Source: Myxococcota bacterium (GTDB lineage Bacteria; Myxococcota_A; Polyangia; JAAYKL01). Taken from it: a stretch of 64,000 bases of DNA. Shown one piece after another: positions 1 to 7,755 of this stretch. The notes under the pieces are model-generated. The model was not told the DNA's origin and searched no databases. It was given only the letters and a program-made list of their open reading frames with translations. The stretch lies in the NCBI GenBank assembly GCA_030065855.1, contig JASJCT010000016.1, positions 55,021 to 119,020 on the forward strand, written 5' to 3'. Position 1 is the first letter of the stretch. Each line of letters starts with the position of its first letter. A program made the position numbers and the translations under genes.

Positions 1-1
1 A

Positions 2-859
2 CGCCGCTATGGATTCCCCAGGCCTGAGCGGCGAATATCCGGTCATCGGCGGTATCCCCTGTCGATTGTATCGAGGCTGCGGTTGATCCGGCAAGTAACG
101 GATCAGGGATACAAGCCTTCGTTTGCGGTCACAGCAGATGTTGATGAACTGGAGCGGATTCTCAGGGAAACAGAGCGCAAAAGCCGAGAAAAGAGCGCAG
201 ACGATCCGACTCAAAAGTGGCAACGGGAAGTGGATCAGTGGCTGGTTAGTATCTCCCGTTTTGACGCTGAGGAGATAGAGGTTGGCCTGAGGCGGGCTTG
301 GTTTCGGTATGGGGCGTTTGATTTTCTGACAAAGCTGGCCGTGCCGTTTTTGCGCGCTGTGGGCGACCGCTGGTCCGTGCATGACCTTACGGTGGCAGAG
401 GAGCATTTTGCGAGCGAGATCCTGCAGGGGTTTCTGATGCGTCAGTGGCGACCCCTTTCTGAGCAAGCCGGGAACACGCGGGTCGTGCTCGCCACCCTCG
501 AAGGAGAACGCCACTGTCTGGGCCTGCACATGGCTGCGGTATTTCTGGTGTTAAGCAGAATAGAGGTGATCTATTTGGGACCCAGCACCCCGCGCCTAGA
601 TATCACCGGGGCGGCAAAAAAACACGGCGCTGCAGCGGTTGTAATCGGGGCCTCCACAGCCTCAAAACCGACAACTGTCGCTGCAGAGCTTGCAAAACTT
701 CGAGATGCCCTTCCTTTAGAAGTGGCCGTGGTGGTCGGCGGCAACGAAGATCTGCCTGAAATGGAAGGTATTGTTTATGTAACGTCCCTTGAAGATTTTG
801 CCGATTGGACAGGCACATTCGCCCGCACCCGGCGTTCCCCCTTTGAAAAAGGGGGGTAG
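2..859 (+). CDS. MerR-family regulator with B12-binding domain (CarH-like), 5' partial
   Basis: The reading frame is open from the left edge and starts outside the window. The first about 30 codons (from position 2) encode the end of a MerR winged-helix domain, including YGFPRPER, GHRRY and RLRLIRQ. A helical bundle with W-(x9)-EH (RWSVHDLTVAEEH) follows, then a cobalamin-binding Rossmann domain with the GERHCLG motif, whose His would be the lower Co ligand. This is the architecture of CarH/LitR light-responsive B12 photoreceptor repressors. The W, E and H match CarH W131, E141 and H142 in spacing, but the residue after W is Ser, where Thermus CarH has His132 (numbering recalled). The C-terminal residues SPFEKGG and the stop lie inside a palindromic repeat, so the native end may have been replaced. 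The target gene is not visible. Confidence 0.85.
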   Translation, partial: RRYGFPRPERRISGHRRYPLSIVSRLRLIRQVTDQGYKPSFAVTADVDELERILRETERKSREKSADDPTQKWQREVDQWLVSISRFDAEEIEVGLRRAWFRYGAFDFLTKLAVPFLRAVGDRWSVHDLTVAEEHFASEILQGFLMRQWRPLSEQAGNTRVVLATLEGERHCLGLHMAAVFLVLSRIEVIYLGPSTPRLDITGAAKKHGAAAVVIGASTASKPTTVAAELAKLRDALPLEVAVVVGGNEDLPEMEGIVYVTSLEDFADWTGTFARTRRSPFEKGG

Positions 860-925
860 GGGGATTTCCGGCCCCCTTTTTCAAAGGGGAGGCTTTTTAC
901 CCGACATCGAAGACGAGCACAAAGC
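835..925. repeat. GC-rich palindromic repeat element
   Basis: A CCCCCTTTGAAAAAGGGGGG hairpin core is followed by a GGGGGATTT tract and a second inverted copy (CCCCCTTTTTCAAAGGGG). The following bases, 891-920 (containing TTTTAC and ACATCGAAGAC), recur near 20031-20055. A relative of the core is at 63945-63976. It overlaps the 3' end of the MerR/B12 gene and provides that gene's stop codon. Confidence 0.75.
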
Positions 926-942
926 ACTACTATTTAATGATA

Positions 943-1905
943 TCAATTAGAGAACCGATTAACTACGGCTTCTGCTTCGGAGGCTGTGCGATCGAACAAT
1001 TCACTGAGGGTTGGAATGTCATGGGCCAGGCCAATGCCTTGGCCACATGCGAGAATGCCCTTATCCACATTCCCACCTTCGTACATCTCCTGGGCGTTTT
1101 CACCTTTAATGACGTCGTATATCTCCATGAAATCGGCTTCGTTTGCTTCCAGTTCTGCGCAATTTTTGGCAGCGTCATTGGACAGAACGCGGTGGGTGGC
1201 GTTTAAAGACCGCATGATAAGCATTGTATCGGTTTCCGAAGCATTGATGAGGGCTTGTTTGATATTTTCGTGGATTGGGGCTTCTTTTGTTAGCAGCAGG
1301 CGCGTTCCCATGATCACGGCTTGAGCGCCTAGCGCCAGTACAGCTGCCACACCGCGACCGTCAGACACACCACCACCTCCCACGACCGGAAGGTTCACCG
1401 CATCGACCACCAATGGAACGAGGACCAAGGTACCCAAATCGAGCTTTCCTGTTGCACCACCGTTTTCGTATCCCACGACCGTCACCACATCAGCGCCCAT
1501 GGCTTCGACTTTTTTGGCGTATCTCACCCCAACGCATTTGTGGATCCAGGTCATGCCCAAGTCCTTGAACCGACCGACCAGGTCCTCAGGGGCATGGTGT
1601 CCAGATGTCTCGACGAACTTGAGGCCGTTATCGGCCATGACATCGATATACTCGTTATTATCGATTTGGGTCATGGCGGGAAAGAGATTGATGTTGACCG
1701 CGTAGGGGTTCGAAGTTTTCGATTTCATTCGGGAAATAGCTTCGGCAAACGCTTCTTTGGACTTATAGTTAGCAGAAGCCAAAACCCCGAGTCCGCCGGC
1801 TTCTGACATTGCAGCGACATAGTCTGCCGTTGAAATCCACATCATGGTGCCGCCGATAATCGGATATTTTATACCAAACATGTCTGTGATTTTTGTTTTG
1901 AGCAC
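943..1905 (-). CDS. Nitronate monooxygenase / FabK-like FMN-dependent oxidoreductase
   Basis: A 320-residue TIM-barrel protein of the 2-nitropropane dioxygenase/enoyl-ACP reductase II family. Features seen are the N-terminal KYPIIGGTM strand, AGGLGVLA (about 36-43), the phosphate-binding GGGGVSDGRG and the MGTR segment. These enzymes bind FMN and oxidise nitronates or reduce enoyl groups. At the usual EAGGH position the protein has ENGGA (residues 147-151), so the catalytic His is absent and the true substrate is uncertain. The start is GTG at 1905, preceded by GGGAGG. It is monocistronic and convergent with the MerR/B12 gene. Confidence 0.8.
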   Translation of the reverse strand: MLKTKITDMFGIKYPIIGGTMMWISTADYVAAMSEAGGLGVLASANYKSKEAFAEAISRMKSKTSNPYAVNINLFPAMTQIDNNEYIDVMADNGLKFVETSGHHAPEDLVGRFKDLGMTWIHKCVGVRYAKKVEAMGADVVTVVGYENGGATGKLDLGTLVLVPLVVDAVNLPVVGGGGVSDGRGVAAVLALGAQAVIMGTRLLLTKEAPIHENIKQALINASETDTMLIMRSLNATHRVLSNDAAKNCAELEANEADFMEIYDVIKGENAQEMYEGGNVDKGILACGQGIGLAHDIPTLSELFDRTASEAEAVVNRFSN

Positions 1906-2234
1906 TGCGTCCTCCCGGAATTTTTGGATTCTTCTTTGTTTAATTATTTTTGATAGTTATACCAACTGGTCACATCTCGAAGAAACTTCAACGCCTTGAA
2001 TAAAGCGCTGAAAAACTGATAGCAAAATTGGCAGATCTTAGAAAAACTGTCAAGCACCCGCGGATGGGTGGTGCATGTGACACCAATGCGTCGGCTATGG
2101 GCTTGGTTGGAGCGCCTGCTGTATTATGCAGACAAGAGAAATGCACTATGCGGGCAAAAATATTAAATACCACTTTAATTTTGTCTATTCTTATGGCAAA
2201 ATCAGTAATACTTGAATTGTAAGGAGGTAATCCA
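1906..2234. other. 329-bp intergenic region, no confident gene
   Basis: This stretch separates the divergent FMN oxidoreductase and the selenoprotein-like gene. An open frame of 64 codons at 2028-2222 lacks a recognisable ribosome binding site or family. The only clear signal is AAGGAGG at about 2221-2227, serving the next gene. No tRNA or riboswitch consensus was recognised. Confidence 0.5.
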
Positions 2235-3182
2235 TTGAAATTGATGTTGACACATAATTGGCGGTTTTGGATTTGTCTTTCCATTTTTTCGCTTTGCTGT
2301 TCGGGGTATTTGGCATGCACTGATGATGGTCGGGACGCAAATGCAGATGGATCCGACTCCGACTCAGATTCCGATTCTGACTCAGATTCCGACTCTGATT
2401 CCGATTCTGACTCAGATTCCGACTCAGATTCCGACTCAGATTCCGATTCCGACTCAGACTCTGATACCGATACAGACGTGGACACGGACACGGACACGGA
2501 TTCAGATACAGATACGGATTCAGATACGGATACGGACACGGATTCAGATACGGACACGGATACAGACGCAGATACAGATACTGATACGGATACTGATACA
2601 GATACTGACACGGACACTGATACGGACACGGATACAGACACTGAGGAATGCACGCCAACTGCAGAATGGGGGAGTGGTTGGAGCGTGGGTCAGAACGTAA
2701 AAAACCTCAATCTGACCGGCTATTTCGATCAGAACAACAATGGAAAGATTGATGAAGACGAAAAAACTGTCGCTTCGTTTACGTTAGAAGATATTTATTG
2801 CGCCACGCCGAGAAACAACTCAGTGGTGATCATCGTCTCAGACACCGGGTGACCGAGCTGCCCCCAAATGATGCAGTCACTAGTTAGTGGCGGCTTAGAA
2901 GAAGGACTCAACGAGAGAAACAGCACCATGCTCATGTGGGTAACTCAAAACTTTGGTGGTACATCGAGCATAGAGCAGACATTTGACTATTTTACAGGTT
3001 ATTTTTCGAATGATTATGCGGGATACTATGCCAAAGGCCAGGCAGGTGACCATTTCAACTATACTTATTACGGTATGGTGGGCATCATCAACCTGAGGAC
3101 TGGGGTGCTAAAGGCCTTTAGCGGCGCTCCTCCGACTTCGGTCAGCCAGCTCCTGAATTACGCAGATGAGGCCAATCAATAG
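2235..3182 (+). CDS. Lipoprotein with SD/TD repeat linker and thioredoxin-like domain; probable selenoprotein (Sec at TGA 2850-2852)
   Basis: The start is TTG at 2235 with AAGGAGG nine bases upstream. Residues 1-28 are a signal peptide ending in the lipobox-like YLAC. Residues about 38-136 are an Asp-Ser then Asp-Thr repeat. From about 145 there is a redoxin-like domain: [12 protein letters not shown], a canonical EF-hand-type calcium loop ([12 protein letters not shown]), FTLEDIY, then [15 protein letters not shown]. The TGA is codon 206, and the frame continues uninterrupted to TAG at 3182 with typical redoxin C-terminal features ([16 protein letters not shown]). Aligned with the TlpA-like protein at 43104 (LLIVNLWSSGCPPC), the TGA falls exactly on the first Cys of CxxC, giving UxxC. 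A SECIS-like stem-loop follows. The alternative is a nonsense mutation splitting the gene at 2852. A 315-residue lipoprotein with a redox-active Sec is inferred. Confidence 0.8.
2853..2898 (+). promoter_or_regulatory. Putative bacterial SECIS element downstream of UGA
   Basis: Immediately after the TGA, bases 2855-2862 (GAGCUGCC) can pair with 2889-2896 (GGCGGCUU), including two G-U pairs. An apical hairpin CACU-AGUU-AGUG (2878-2889) exposes G and U in the loop about 30 bases from the UGA. The distance and the apical GU loop fit the general form of bacterial SECIS elements. The two helices compete for base 2889, and no folding energy was calculated. Confidence 0.5.
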
Positions 3183-3352
3183 CCCATTCACTGCTGAATG
3201 CCTGAAATGCGGCACCTCATCTGGGGGATGGGAAAAGCCTAAAACAGACAAAACATAGGTTGTGATCCAAAAGCGGATTGAAACGCACTTAACTTGCGTT
3301 ATAGTAAAGGTACACATAGTACCGGATATAGATTCACAGAAAGGAACTCAAG

Positions 3353-4795
3353 ATGAAATGCCTGCCGCTGATATTTGTGTTTGCTTTTTGGGGATGCCGT
3401 GGTGACCCTAACGATATCAATACCGAATGTACACCTGACGAGATTCGGAATTGTCCATGTGATGCCGGTCAACCCGAAGGTACGCAGACATGCTTAGAGG
3501 ACGGCTCTGGATGGACCGAGTGCGATTGCTCAGGAGACACGGGTACGGACACGGACACGGACACGGACACGGGTACGGACACGGACACTGATACTGATAC
3601 TGATACGGATACAGACACCGACACCGATACCGACACCGATACGGACACCGACACCGGGACCGACACCGACACTGGAACGGACACAGACACTGGAACGGAT
3701 ACGGACACTGGAACGGACACAGACACTGGAACGGATACGGACACTGGAACGGACACAGACACTGGAACGGATACAGACACTGGAACGGATACGGACACTG
3801 GAACGGATACAGACACTGGAACGGATACAGACACTGGAACGGATACAGACACTGGAACGGATACAGACACCGGGACCGACACAGACACTGGAACGGACAC
3901 CGACACTGAAACAGATACAGACACAGGAACCGACACCGACACCGAAACAGATACAGACACAGGAACCGACACCGACACCGAAACAGATACAGACACAGGA
4001 ACCGACACCGACACGGGAACGGACACCGACACTGAAACCAGCGGCGGAGAAGACTTGGTATGGGTTTCGATTTTAGGTGGTTCATTCCAGATGGGTTCAG
4101 ATGCGGGTAATGCAGACGAGACACCAGTGCACGGCGTGACAGTGCCGGACTTTGAGATTACCCAAGCGGAAATTACCGTGGCCGAGTATGCGGAATGCGT
4201 GAACCTGGGACCGTGCGAGGCGCCAGGGACTGGCGGTAACTGCAACTGGGGTGAAACCGGATATGAAAACCATCCTACAAATTGCATTAGTTGGGTGGCT
4301 GCGGAACTGTATTGCGAATGGGTTGGCGGACGCCTACCTAGCGAGTCAGAGTGGGAGTACGCAGCTCGGTCCCAGGGGCAGGCCACATACACCTATCCCT
4401 GGGGAGCGACACCAGAGCCTAGCTGCGATTACGCGATCATGAACGACGGAACAGGAGAGGGGTGCGCCACAGGCAGAACATGGGAGGGCTGTTCTAAGCC
4501 GCTCGGAAATACCGATCAAGGGTTATGCGACATGGCTGGCAACTTGTACGAATGGATACAAGATATTTATCACGGAACCTACGATTGCACTGATTCAAGT
4601 GCTTATAATTGCTCTGGCGTCGGCGAGGCCCCTACAGACGGCAGCGCTTGGGAGGACGTAGTGGAAAACCCAAACTCACGGGTCTATCGCAATGGCGGGT
4701 TTGAAGACGGGAACACTGCGATGCGCACTGCAAATCGCTGGGGCAGGAACCAGAATTTTGGAGTGGAAACCGTTGGCTTCCGCTGCTCCCGGTAG
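3353..4795 (+). CDS. Lipoprotein with DTDTGT repeat linker and SUMF1/FGE-sulfatase-fold domain
   Basis: A 480-residue protein starting at ATG 3353 after AAAGGAA. It has a short signal peptide with lipobox FWGC (Cys15), then a small Cys-rich module typical of myxobacterial lipoproteins (CTPDEIRNCPCDAG, GTQTC, GSGWTECDC). A repeat of about 165 residues, mostly DTDTGT hexads, follows, and then a C-terminal SUMF1-type domain (SFQMGSD, NHPTNCISW, GRLPSESEWEYAAR, GNLYEWIQD, VGFRCSR). True formylglycine-generating enzymes have paired catalytic Cys in the GGSW-x-C region. Here that region reads RNGGFEDGN without them, so it is probably a non-catalytic surface or binding domain. It is a tandem paralogue of the gene at 5023. 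Confidence 0.85.
   Translation: MKCLPLIFVFAFWGCRGDPNDINTECTPDEIRNCPCDAGQPEGTQTCLEDGSGWTECDCSGDTGTDTDTDTDTGTDTDTDTDTDTDTDTDTDTDTDTDTDTGTDTDTGTDTDTGTDTDTGTDTDTGTDTDTGTDTDTGTDTDTGTDTDTGTDTDTGTDTDTGTDTDTGTDTDTGTDTDTGTDTDTETDTDTGTDTDTETDTDTGTDTDTETDTDTGTDTDTGTDTDTETSGGEDLVWVSILGGSFQMGSDAGNADETPVHGVTVPDFEITQAEITVAEYAECVNLGPCEAPGTGGNCNWGETGYENHPTNCISWVAAELYCEWVGGRLPSESEWEYAARSQGQATYTYPWGATPEPSCDYAIMNDGTGEGCATGRTWEGCSKPLGNTDQGLCDMAGNLYEWIQDIYHGTYDCTDSSAYNCSGVGEAPTDGSAWEDVVENPNSRVYRNGGFEDGNTAMRTANRWGRNQNFGVETVGFRCSR
3538..4035 (+). repeat. In-frame tandem hexapeptide (DTDTGT) coding repeat
   Basis: An 18-bp unit (GACACNGGNACNGAYACN-like) is repeated about 25 times with synonymous variation. The opposite strand and other frames stay open through it, creating spurious ORFs. 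The repeat encodes an acidic, Thr-rich linker between the lipobox module and the C-terminal domain. Confidence 0.9.
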
Positions 4796-5022
4796 AACTT
4801 GATTTTTAATGGGGAAGGCCATCACCCACTATTGAACCTGAAAAGCCCCCCAGATCTATTTTAAATTTCGATCTAATCTTGCCGTCACCAAATATGCGTG
4901 GAGGTGATAGTCTGCGAACGCCCCCAAAAGCGCATGCTGAAACTGTTATTGAAAAGAACTTGACTTGTATTGTATTATCGGAACATAGCAGCACCTACGT
5001 GAAGGTTCAAAGAAAGGAAAAT

Positions 5023-6567
5023 ATGATGAAGAGGCTGCCGTTGATTTTGTTGGTTGCACTTTATGGGTGTGGGGGTGATCCAGCTGGCGATGACATCGAA
5101 TGTACACCCGGCGAGACACAGGGCTGTCCATGCGGTATCGGTGAACCCAATGGCACGCAGACGTGTCTTGATGATGGATCTGGATGGACCGATTGCGACT
5201 GCTCAGGAGATACAGATACCGGAACGGACCTGGATACGGATACTGATACCGATACTGACACTGATACCGATACTGACACTGATACCGATACGGATACTGA
5301 CACTGATACCGATACGGATACTGACACTGATACCGATACGGATACTGACACTGATACCGATACGGATACTGACACTGATACCGATACGGATACTGACACT
5401 GATACCGATACGGATACTGATACCGATACGGATACAAACACGGACACCGACACTGGTACGGATACCGATACTGGCACGGATACGGACACCGGCACGGACA
5501 CCGACACTGGTACGGATACCGATACTGGCACGGATACGGACACCGGTACCGGTACGGATACCGATACTGGCACGGATACCGACACCGGCACGGACACCGA
5601 CACTGGCACGGATACCGACACCGGCACGGATACGGACACCGGCACGGATACGGACACCGGCACGGACACCGAAACCGGCACGGATACCGACACCAGCACG
5701 GACACCGAAACCGGCACGGATACGGACACCGGCACGGACACCGATACTGGCACGGACACCGATACGGACACGAACAGTGGCTCAGAATTGGTATGGATTC
5801 CGATATCAGGCGGCTCATTCCAAATGGGATCGAATGATTATAACCCTTATGATAACGAGGTGCCAGTACACGACGTGACAGTTCCGGATTTTGAGATGGC
5901 CCAGTCAGAAGTCACTGTTGCACAGTACAGGGCATGTGTGAATGCAGGGACTTGCTCAGAGCCGATCCTCTTGGAAAGCTCCAATTGCGACCCAGCAGAC
6001 GTCGAAAGTTATGCAGGCAATTGGGGCGTAGCAGGTCGGGATGATCATCCTGTGAACTGCGTCAATTGGCATAGAGCCGTGGCGTTTTGCGAATGGGCCG
6101 GGGGCCGCCTGCCGAGCGAGTCAGAGTGGGAGTACGCAGCTCGGTCTCAAGGACAGGCCACGTATGAATATCCCTGGGGTGCGACACCAGGCCCCAGTTG
6201 CGACAATGCCATCATGGCCGATGGCAGCTCTTCTGCAGGGTGCGGTGCAGACGGTACATGGCCGGTTTGTTCCAGGCCAAATGGAGACACAGACCAACTG
6301 CTATGTGATATGGCCGGCAATCTGGCCGAGTGGGTACAGGATATCTACCACGGATCGTACAATTGCGACACACACCAAGCATTCAATTGTGGAGGATCAG
6401 GTGTCGCCCCGGATGATGGCAGCGCTTGGGAGGAGGGAAACCCGATTGATCGCGTTTATCGCAATGGCGCTTTTGATGAAGGTGACATGAATATGCGCAC
6501 TGCCTACCGCTATGCCATTCACCCGGACACACCGAAATATAACCGAGGCTTCCGCTGTGCCCGATAA
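5023..6567 (+). CDS. Lipoprotein with [10 protein letters not shown] repeat linker and SUMF1/FGE-sulfatase-fold domain (paralogue)
   Basis: A 514-residue paralogue of the preceding gene. I place the start at ATG 5023 (MMKRLPL), after AAAGGAAA, because this gives a signal peptide with lipobox LYGC (Cys16). The frame remains open upstream to 4879 but without signal-like sequence. Order: lipobox, Cys-rich module (CTPGETQGCPCGIG, GTQTC, GSGWTDCDC), pure DTDT repeat, DTDTGT repeat, SUMF1 domain (SFQMGSN, HPVNCVNWH, GRLPSESEWEYAAR, GNLAEWVQD, RGFRCAR). The FGE catalytic Cys pair is absent here too. It is likely an outer-membrane surface protein. The duplicate pair suggests local gene amplification with divergent linkers. 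Confidence 0.85.
   Translation: MMKRLPLILLVALYGCGGDPAGDDIECTPGETQGCPCGIGEPNGTQTCLDDGSGWTDCDCSGDTDTGTDLDTDTDTDTDTDTDTDTDTDTDTDTDTDTDTDTDTDTDTDTDTDTDTDTDTDTDTDTDTDTDTDTDTDTNTDTDTGTDTDTGTDTDTGTDTDTGTDTDTGTDTDTGTGTDTDTGTDTDTGTDTDTGTDTDTGTDTDTGTDTDTGTDTETGTDTDTSTDTETGTDTDTGTDTDTGTDTDTDTNSGSELVWIPISGGSFQMGSNDYNPYDNEVPVHDVTVPDFEMAQSEVTVAQYRACVNAGTCSEPILLESSNCDPADVESYAGNWGVAGRDDHPVNCVNWHRAVAFCEWAGGRLPSESEWEYAARSQGQATYEYPWGATPGPSCDNAIMADGSSSAGCGADGTWPVCSRPNGDTDQLLCDMAGNLAEWVQDIYHGSYNCDTHQAFNCGGSGVAPDDGSAWEEGNPIDRVYRNGAFDEGDMNMRTAYRYAIHPDTPKYNRGFRCAR
5212..5775 (+). repeat. In-frame tandem DTDT / DTDTGT coding repeat
   Basis: The first part is a repeat of GAY ACN dipeptide codons with higher-order units (GATACCGATACGGATACTGA-like), nearly identical at the DNA level. 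The second part has the 18-bp DTDTGT unit. Near-identical DNA units suggest recent expansion, and length probably varies between strains. Confidence 0.9.
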
Positions 6568-6636
6568 ATTTTAAGTCCGCCCAATAAATAAAGCCCGTTA
6601 CAGAAACCTACACAGACCTACAGTCGCCGTACTCAG

Positions 6637-7755
6637 TCATTTTTTGATCGTCTCGGTCGACAGGCAGGCCCGACCCAGACGGTCTTCAAGCACGCAGACC
6701 CCGATACCCGCTCCCTGGGGTAGGGGGATGTATCCATCCTCGTCGAGCACGACCGGCTGGTCGACCAGATCTTTATCAAAATACCTGGCTGTCTCTGACG
6801 TGTCTCCGGGCATGGTGAAATAGGGCAGGGCTTGTAGATGAAGGTTAAATGCCCTGCCAATGCCCATCTCCAACATGCCCCCAGACCAAACCCCAAGCCC
6901 GTGCACCACGCTGACATTGCTGATGCTTTTTGCTGTTAGCATGCCCCCCACGCGTCCCTGCTTGATATTGACGATGCTGCAGCTGTTGTATCTCACAGCG
7001 TTTTCTAGGTCCGTCAGCCCTGTTATCGACTCGTCCAGGCAGATGGGCGTTTGAAGGTGGGCCTGTAAAATCGAGTGGTCATGTAGCGCGGCTGCGACAA
7101 AGGGCTGTTCGATCATTGTCAAATTGTATTTGTCGAGCTCGATGAGGGTACTTAGATCATCTAGCGTATATGCCCCATTTGCATCTACCGCAAGCGGGAT
7201 AGCTGGAAATGCTGCTCTTACAGCTTTGACCACGTCGATGTCTTTTCCCTTTGCGATTTTGATTTTAATGCGGTGGTAGTTTCTGGCTTGCGCTTCCTCA
7301 ATGGCGCTGAGCAGGGCATCGATGGACCCTTTGAGGCCAATGCTAATGCCTGATTTTATCTTTTTATTTTTGCCACCGATCAGTTTGTAGAGGGGGATGC
7401 TTTCTGATTTGGCCAATAGATCCAATACTGCGTTTTCAACCATGGCTTTGGCCATCTCATGGCCTCTCACCCTGGCAAAGGCATTGGCAATAAACCTGAG
7501 ATCAATGGGTGCTGTGTTCAATACCTCGGGTATCAGGTACTCCCTGGCAATATGATGGGCGGTCTGTATGGTTTCGTAGGTGTAATAGGGGTCTTTAAAG
7601 GCAACGCACTCCCCATAGCCACATGTGTCTCCAGAAAAAAGGGCTAAGACGAGAGATTCCCTATGGGTTTCCCTACCATAGCTGGTTTCAAACGGCACTT
7701 TCAGGGGCAATCCGACCACATAGAGCGCCGCGCGATCGATAGTATCGATGGTCAT
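6637..7755 (-). CDS. menC: o-Succinylbenzoate synthase (MenC)
   Basis: A 372-residue enolase-superfamily protein that would dehydrate SHCHC to o-succinylbenzoate in menaquinone synthesis. The barrel motifs are clear: KxK (K164, K166), metal ligands D191 (VDANG), E216 (MIEQP) and D241 (LDES), and K265 (NIKQGR). By sequence type it belongs to the OSBS/NSAR subgroup, whose members can also be N-succinylamino acid racemases, but the operon context supports MenC. The frame is open further upstream to 7914. The ATG at 7755 is chosen because it overlaps the menE stop (ATGA) and starts a normal N-terminal strand. It is the last gene of the men operon. Confidence 0.92.
   Translation of the reverse strand: MTIDTIDRAALYVVGLPLKVPFETSYGRETHRESLVLALFSGDTCGYGECVAFKDPYYTYETIQTAHHIAREYLIPEVLNTAPIDLRFIANAFARVRGHEMAKAMVENAVLDLLAKSESIPLYKLIGGKNKKIKSGISIGLKGSIDALLSAIEEAQARNYHRIKIKIAKGKDIDVVKAVRAAFPAIPLAVDANGAYTLDDLSTLIELDKYNLTMIEQPFVAAALHDHSILQAHLQTPICLDESITGLTDLENAVRYNSCSIVNIKQGRVGGMLTAKSISNVSVVHGLGVWSGGMLEMGIGRAFNLHLQALPYFTMPGDTSETARYFDKDLVDQPVVLDEDGYIPLPQGAGIGVCVLEDRLGRACLSTETIKK

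Noticed and set aside
2028..2222. 64-codon plus-strand frame in the intergenic region
   Set aside because: No ribosome site and no recognisable sequence.
1988..2658. Minus-strand frames with long SV or PYPC repeats over the lipoprotein genes
   Set aside because: They are antisense shadows of DT/SD codon repeats, which leave all frames open.
2868..3182. Separate 104-codon gene starting at ATG 2868
   Set aside because: It is in the same frame as 2235-2852, has no ribosome site at 2868, and continues the redoxin domain. A Sec readthrough is the better explanation, though a broken gene cannot be ruled out.
3469..4392. Minus-strand open frame opposite the SUMF1 lipoprotein
   Set aside because: Repeat shadow without a start signal, and the opposite strand has clear family motifs.
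3538..5775. CRISPR array because of regularly spaced repeats
   Set aside because: The repeats are 6- to 18-bp coding units with no unique spacers, no cas genes, and an open frame throughout.
4879..6567. Upstream start at 4879 for the second SUMF1 lipoprotein
   Set aside because: The added N-terminus has no signal peptide. ATG 5023 gives a lipobox and ribosome site.
3353..6567. Formylglycine-generating enzymes that would activate the sulfatase-fold gene
   Set aside because: The FGE catalytic Cys pair is missing and the hydrolase lacks the C/S-x-P-S-R motif.
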